A stretch of 64,000 bases of DNA from Candidatus Aminicenantota bacterium. Its GTDB lineage: Bacteria; Acidobacteriota; Aminicenantia; Aminicenantales; Saccharicenantaceae. Shown piece by piece: positions 62,195 through 64,000 of the stretch (its first letter is position 1; each line of letters begins with the position of its first letter). The translations under genes and the position numbers were made by a program. Location of the stretch: the NCBI GenBank assembly GCA_014360005.1, contig JACIYI010000005.1, positions 124,001-188,000 on the forward strand. The letters are read 5' to 3'. Under the pieces are notes generated by a model. It ran no database searches, was not told where the DNA came from, and worked only from the letters and a program-made list of their open reading frames with translations.

Positions 62195-63487
62195 GTGTCG
62201 CAGACTGCGGGCGCCGCCATCATACTGGCGGTCATGGTTATTGCCTACGTGGCGGCCAAGCTGTTTCGAGTTTCGACCGAGCTATCGCTGTTTCTGGCAG
62301 CCGTGGCTGGAGCTCTGGCCGGCGGCTACGGTCTTCCAGTCAGGCACCTGGCCGAGGGTGCCATTACCTACCTTGATATCTGCTTAATTTTCCTGACAGC
62401 CACGCTTTTCATGAACCTGCTCAAAGAAGCCGGGGGAATAACCTTTGCCGTCAGGGCCATACTGAAGAAATTTCACCGCCGCCGCTTTGTCCTCTTCCTG
62501 CTCCTGGTTTGTCTACTCTTAATTCCTGGAGCTCTGACCGGGGCCGGCAGCGTAACCGTCCTGATAACCGGTTCGCTGGTGGCGGTCGTCTTGAAATACA
62601 TGGGGCTGGACAACATCAGGGTAGCGGCTATTATCTTTATTATCGCCGGCCTGAGCGCCGCCGCCCCACCGGTCAGCCTCTGGGCCATGCTGACCGCTGC
62701 CGGAATCAACATGCCCTATGTGGGTTTTTTCCTGCCTCTTCTCCTGCCCTGCCTCCTGGGGGCCCTGCTGACCATTTTCATCCTGGGCTGGAAAGCCAGG
62801 CCGGTGGATATCGAAAAGGCCCTGGCCGAAATCCCCGTTCCTCCGGAAAAAATGAACTGGTGGCGGCTGACCCTGCCCTTTATAGTTTTCCTGGCCCTGG
62901 TAGTGGCCGGAAGGGTTTTTCCTTTCAATTTTCCCATCCTCGGGCTGCCCCTCATTTTTGCCCTAACAGCCCTGGTTACCATCCTGGCCTCACCGGTCAG
63001 GGTAAATGTCTGGAAGACAGCCCTCAATACCACCGAACAGCTCCTGCCGCTGGTTGGCACCCTGACCTGCGTCGGAGTTCTAGTGCAGATAATGACCCTG
63101 ACCGGGGTCAGGGGCTTAATTTCCGTTTCCGTTGTGACCCTGCCGGTGTTCGTGGTCGTTGCTTCTCTTTTCCTGACGCTGCCCTTGTCCGAAGCGGTCC
63201 TGATGTGGGGAGCCGCCCCGGTCCTGGGCGTGCCCCTGGTCCTTCTGTTCAACACCCGGGGACTCGACCCGGTAGTAGCCCTGGCCGGGATGAGCTTGAT
63301 CTGGCCCCTGGGCGATGCCATTCCCCCCACTGCCATTATCGGCCGCCTGACCATGGATACGGTGGGAGTTAAAGAGCGCTATTCAAGGTTTCTTAAAATT
63401 TGCCTGGTCCCGGCCATAATTATCGCTCTGCTGGGAACCCTGATGATAATTTTCAGCAAGAAACTTTCTTTCCTAACAATTTTTTAG
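62195..63487 (+). CDS. TRAP-type transporter large permease (DctM-like)
   Basis: 430 residues with about eleven membrane spans, starting at GTG 62195 behind AGAAGGAG. The pattern (LFLAAVAGALAGGYGLPV, GALTGAGSVTVLITGSLV, GLSAAAPPVSLWAMLTAAGIN, WPLGDAIPPTAIIGRLTMD) is that of the TRAP/C4-dicarboxylate large permease family in the ion-transporter superfamily. The expected solute-binding DctP is absent from the cluster. It might import carboxylates or acyl amino acids. Confidence 0.75.
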   Translation: MSQTAGAAIILAVMVIAYVAAKLFRVSTELSLFLAAVAGALAGGYGLPVRHLAEGAITYLDICLIFLTATLFMNLLKEAGGITFAVRAILKKFHRRRFVLFLLLVCLLLIPGALTGAGSVTVLITGSLVAVVLKYMGLDNIRVAAIIFIIAGLSAAAPPVSLWAMLTAAGINMPYVGFFLPLLLPCLLGALLTIFILGWKARPVDIEKALAEIPVPPEKMNWWRLTLPFIVFLALVVAGRVFPFNFPILGLPLIFALTALVTILASPVRVNVWKTALNTTEQLLPLVGTLTCVGVLVQIMTLTGVRGLISVSVVTLPVFVVVASLFLTLPLSEAVLMWGAAPVLGVPLVLLFNTRGLDPVVALAGMSLIWPLGDAIPPTAIIGRLTMDTVGVKERYSRFLKICLVPAIIIALLGTLMIIFSKKLSFLTIF

Positions 63488-63495
63488 GAGGCTGG

Positions 63496-63651
63496 ATGGC
63501 CACGCTGATTACCATTCTTTATTATTTGCTGCTGGCCTTTTTTGCTGTCGGCTTTATCTGGAATTTCCGCAAGTCCAGGAACTGGCAGGCCGAAGCCCTT
63601 TACCTGATAGTTCTTCTTCCCTTTTTGCTGCGACTTTTTCGCTTGAAATGA
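63496..63651 (+). CDS. Small single-span membrane protein
   Basis: 51 residues (MATLITILYYLLLAFFAVGF... ending LLRLFRLK). TAGGAGG lies just upstream and the gene fits neatly between the permease stop (63487) and the next start (63659). One long or two short hydrophobic segments. It is probably a small accessory subunit of the permease. Confidence 0.65.
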   Translation: MATLITILYYLLLAFFAVGFIWNFRKSRNWQAEALYLIVLLPFLLRLFRLK

Positions 63652-63658
63652 GGTCAAG

Positions 63659-64000
63659 ATGTTAGACTTGATTGGGCTGAGGAAATCTTTACTGGTGTGC
63701 GCCTTTCTCCTGATTTTTATTTTTTCCAGCCTGAGTTTCTACCGCAGCCGTCACCTGAAAGAGCCGCTGGTAGCAGGGGAAGGCGTTCTGGAGGTCAGGA
63801 AGTTAAGCGATTATTTTCCCGGCCTTAAGGGCAGCATCAATGACGCCAGGGTTTATGTGCTCGGCAGCAAACCTGCAGGGTCCGGGGGTGGCGCGGCTCT
63901 CATCCTGGGCGGCTCTCACCCGGAGGAACCGGCCGGGCGCCTGGCCGCCTGGCTGATAGTGGAGAACGCCCGGGTGGAAGGAGGCAGGATTTTTGTCATC
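63659..64000 (+). CDS. Membrane-anchored aspartoacylase/succinylglutamate-desuccinylase-like protein (3' truncated)
   Basis: 114 residues visible; the gene runs off the window. It begins MLDLIGLRKS, has one hydrophobic anchor (~10-26, LLVCAFLLIFIFSSLSF), then ALILGGSHPEEPAGRLAAWL, in which H-x-x-E in a G-G-x-H context matches the zinc motif of AstE/aspartoacylase-type M14-like deacylases (usually GGxHGxE). The enzyme would remove an acyl group from an N-acyl amino acid. It lies 7 nt after the small membrane protein, in the same operon as the TRAP permease. Confidence 0.7.
   Translation, partial: MLDLIGLRKSLLVCAFLLIFIFSSLSFYRSRHLKEPLVAGEGVLEVRKLSDYFPGLKGSINDARVYVLGSKPAGSGGGAALILGGSHPEEPAGRLAAWLIVENARVEGGRIFVI

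Noticed and set aside
1..64000. CRISPR arrays, insertion sequences, prophage genes, rRNA
   Set aside because: No regularly spaced direct repeats, transposase or integrase motifs, phage structural genes or rRNA segments were recognised anywhere in the window.

Overview
The window (about 54-55% G+C by eye, densely coded on both strands) looks like a chromosomal stretch from an uncultured, anaerobic, protein- and sugar-degrading bacterium. The gene content recalls Candidatus Aminicenantes / Acidobacteriota-type genomes: large secreted BNR/sortilin-type propellers, secreted M28/M64/M14 peptidases, DUF6677, DUF6305 and DUF3943 proteins, outer-membrane beta-barrels, superoxide reductase instead of superoxide dismutase, a hydrogenase maturation factor, and a potassium-type membrane pyrophosphatase. 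This taxonomic call is inference from gene content; no rRNA gene is present. No insertion sequence, prophage or CRISPR array was found.

Layout. 1-7.3 kb: the 3' end of hypF, then a minus-strand block with a zinc-ribbon membrane protein, an M50 site-2 protease, a ferredoxin, a TPR protein, an orphan protein with a degenerate nuclease-like C-terminus, tRNA-Arg(CCT) and mutM. 7.4-13 kb: a plus-strand housekeeping run (DUF6677 protein, small membrane protein, gatB, ftsE-ftsX, rodZ-like, recO). 13-19 kb: minus-strand TM2 protein, metallophosphoesterase, outer-membrane barrel and a 1088-residue BNR propeller. 19-28 kb: flavodoxin, a large glycoside-hydrolase-like protein, a second BNR propeller, an M64 peptidase and a membrane protein. 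28-30 kb: an oxidative-stress operon perR-dfx-peroxiredoxin behind a near-consensus Per box. 30-39 kb: a flippase-like protein, tRNA-Ala(GGC), an alpha-L-rhamnosidase, a DUF4838 protein and an NCS1 permease, with AT-rich spacers. 39-47 kb: an AhpD-like protein behind paired operator palindromes, a DUF3943 protein, and a plus-strand run ftsH-folP-dacA-cdaR-glmM (folate, c-di-AMP and cell-wall precursor synthesis). 47-57 kb: pdxJ, an M20 amidohydrolase, a GGQ release-factor-like protein, an M14 peptidase, an EIIA/zinc-ribbon fusion, an M28 peptidase and hppA. 57-64 kb: DUF72, DUF6305, a second M28 peptidase, and a transport cluster (203-residue membrane protein, TRAP-type permease, 51-residue membrane protein, truncated aspartoacylase-like protein).

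How the parts fit: many exported hydrolases (two M28, M64, M14, GH78, GH-like) suggest extracellular breakdown of peptides and glycans. The permeases may import products, and SOR/peroxiredoxin under PerR protects an anaerobe from oxygen.

The most notable non-coding signals are a 45-nt near-identical intergenic repeat (11204 and 57543), at least six promoters whose -10 box lies 6-15 nt from the start codon (leaderless or nearly so), and two well-formed operators (Per box at 28148; paired CCTGAA palindromes at 39133). The most notable proteins are the EIIA-zinc-ribbon fusion, the pseudo-nuclease orphan, a DacA with an altered RHR motif, and the TRAP/aspartoacylase cluster.
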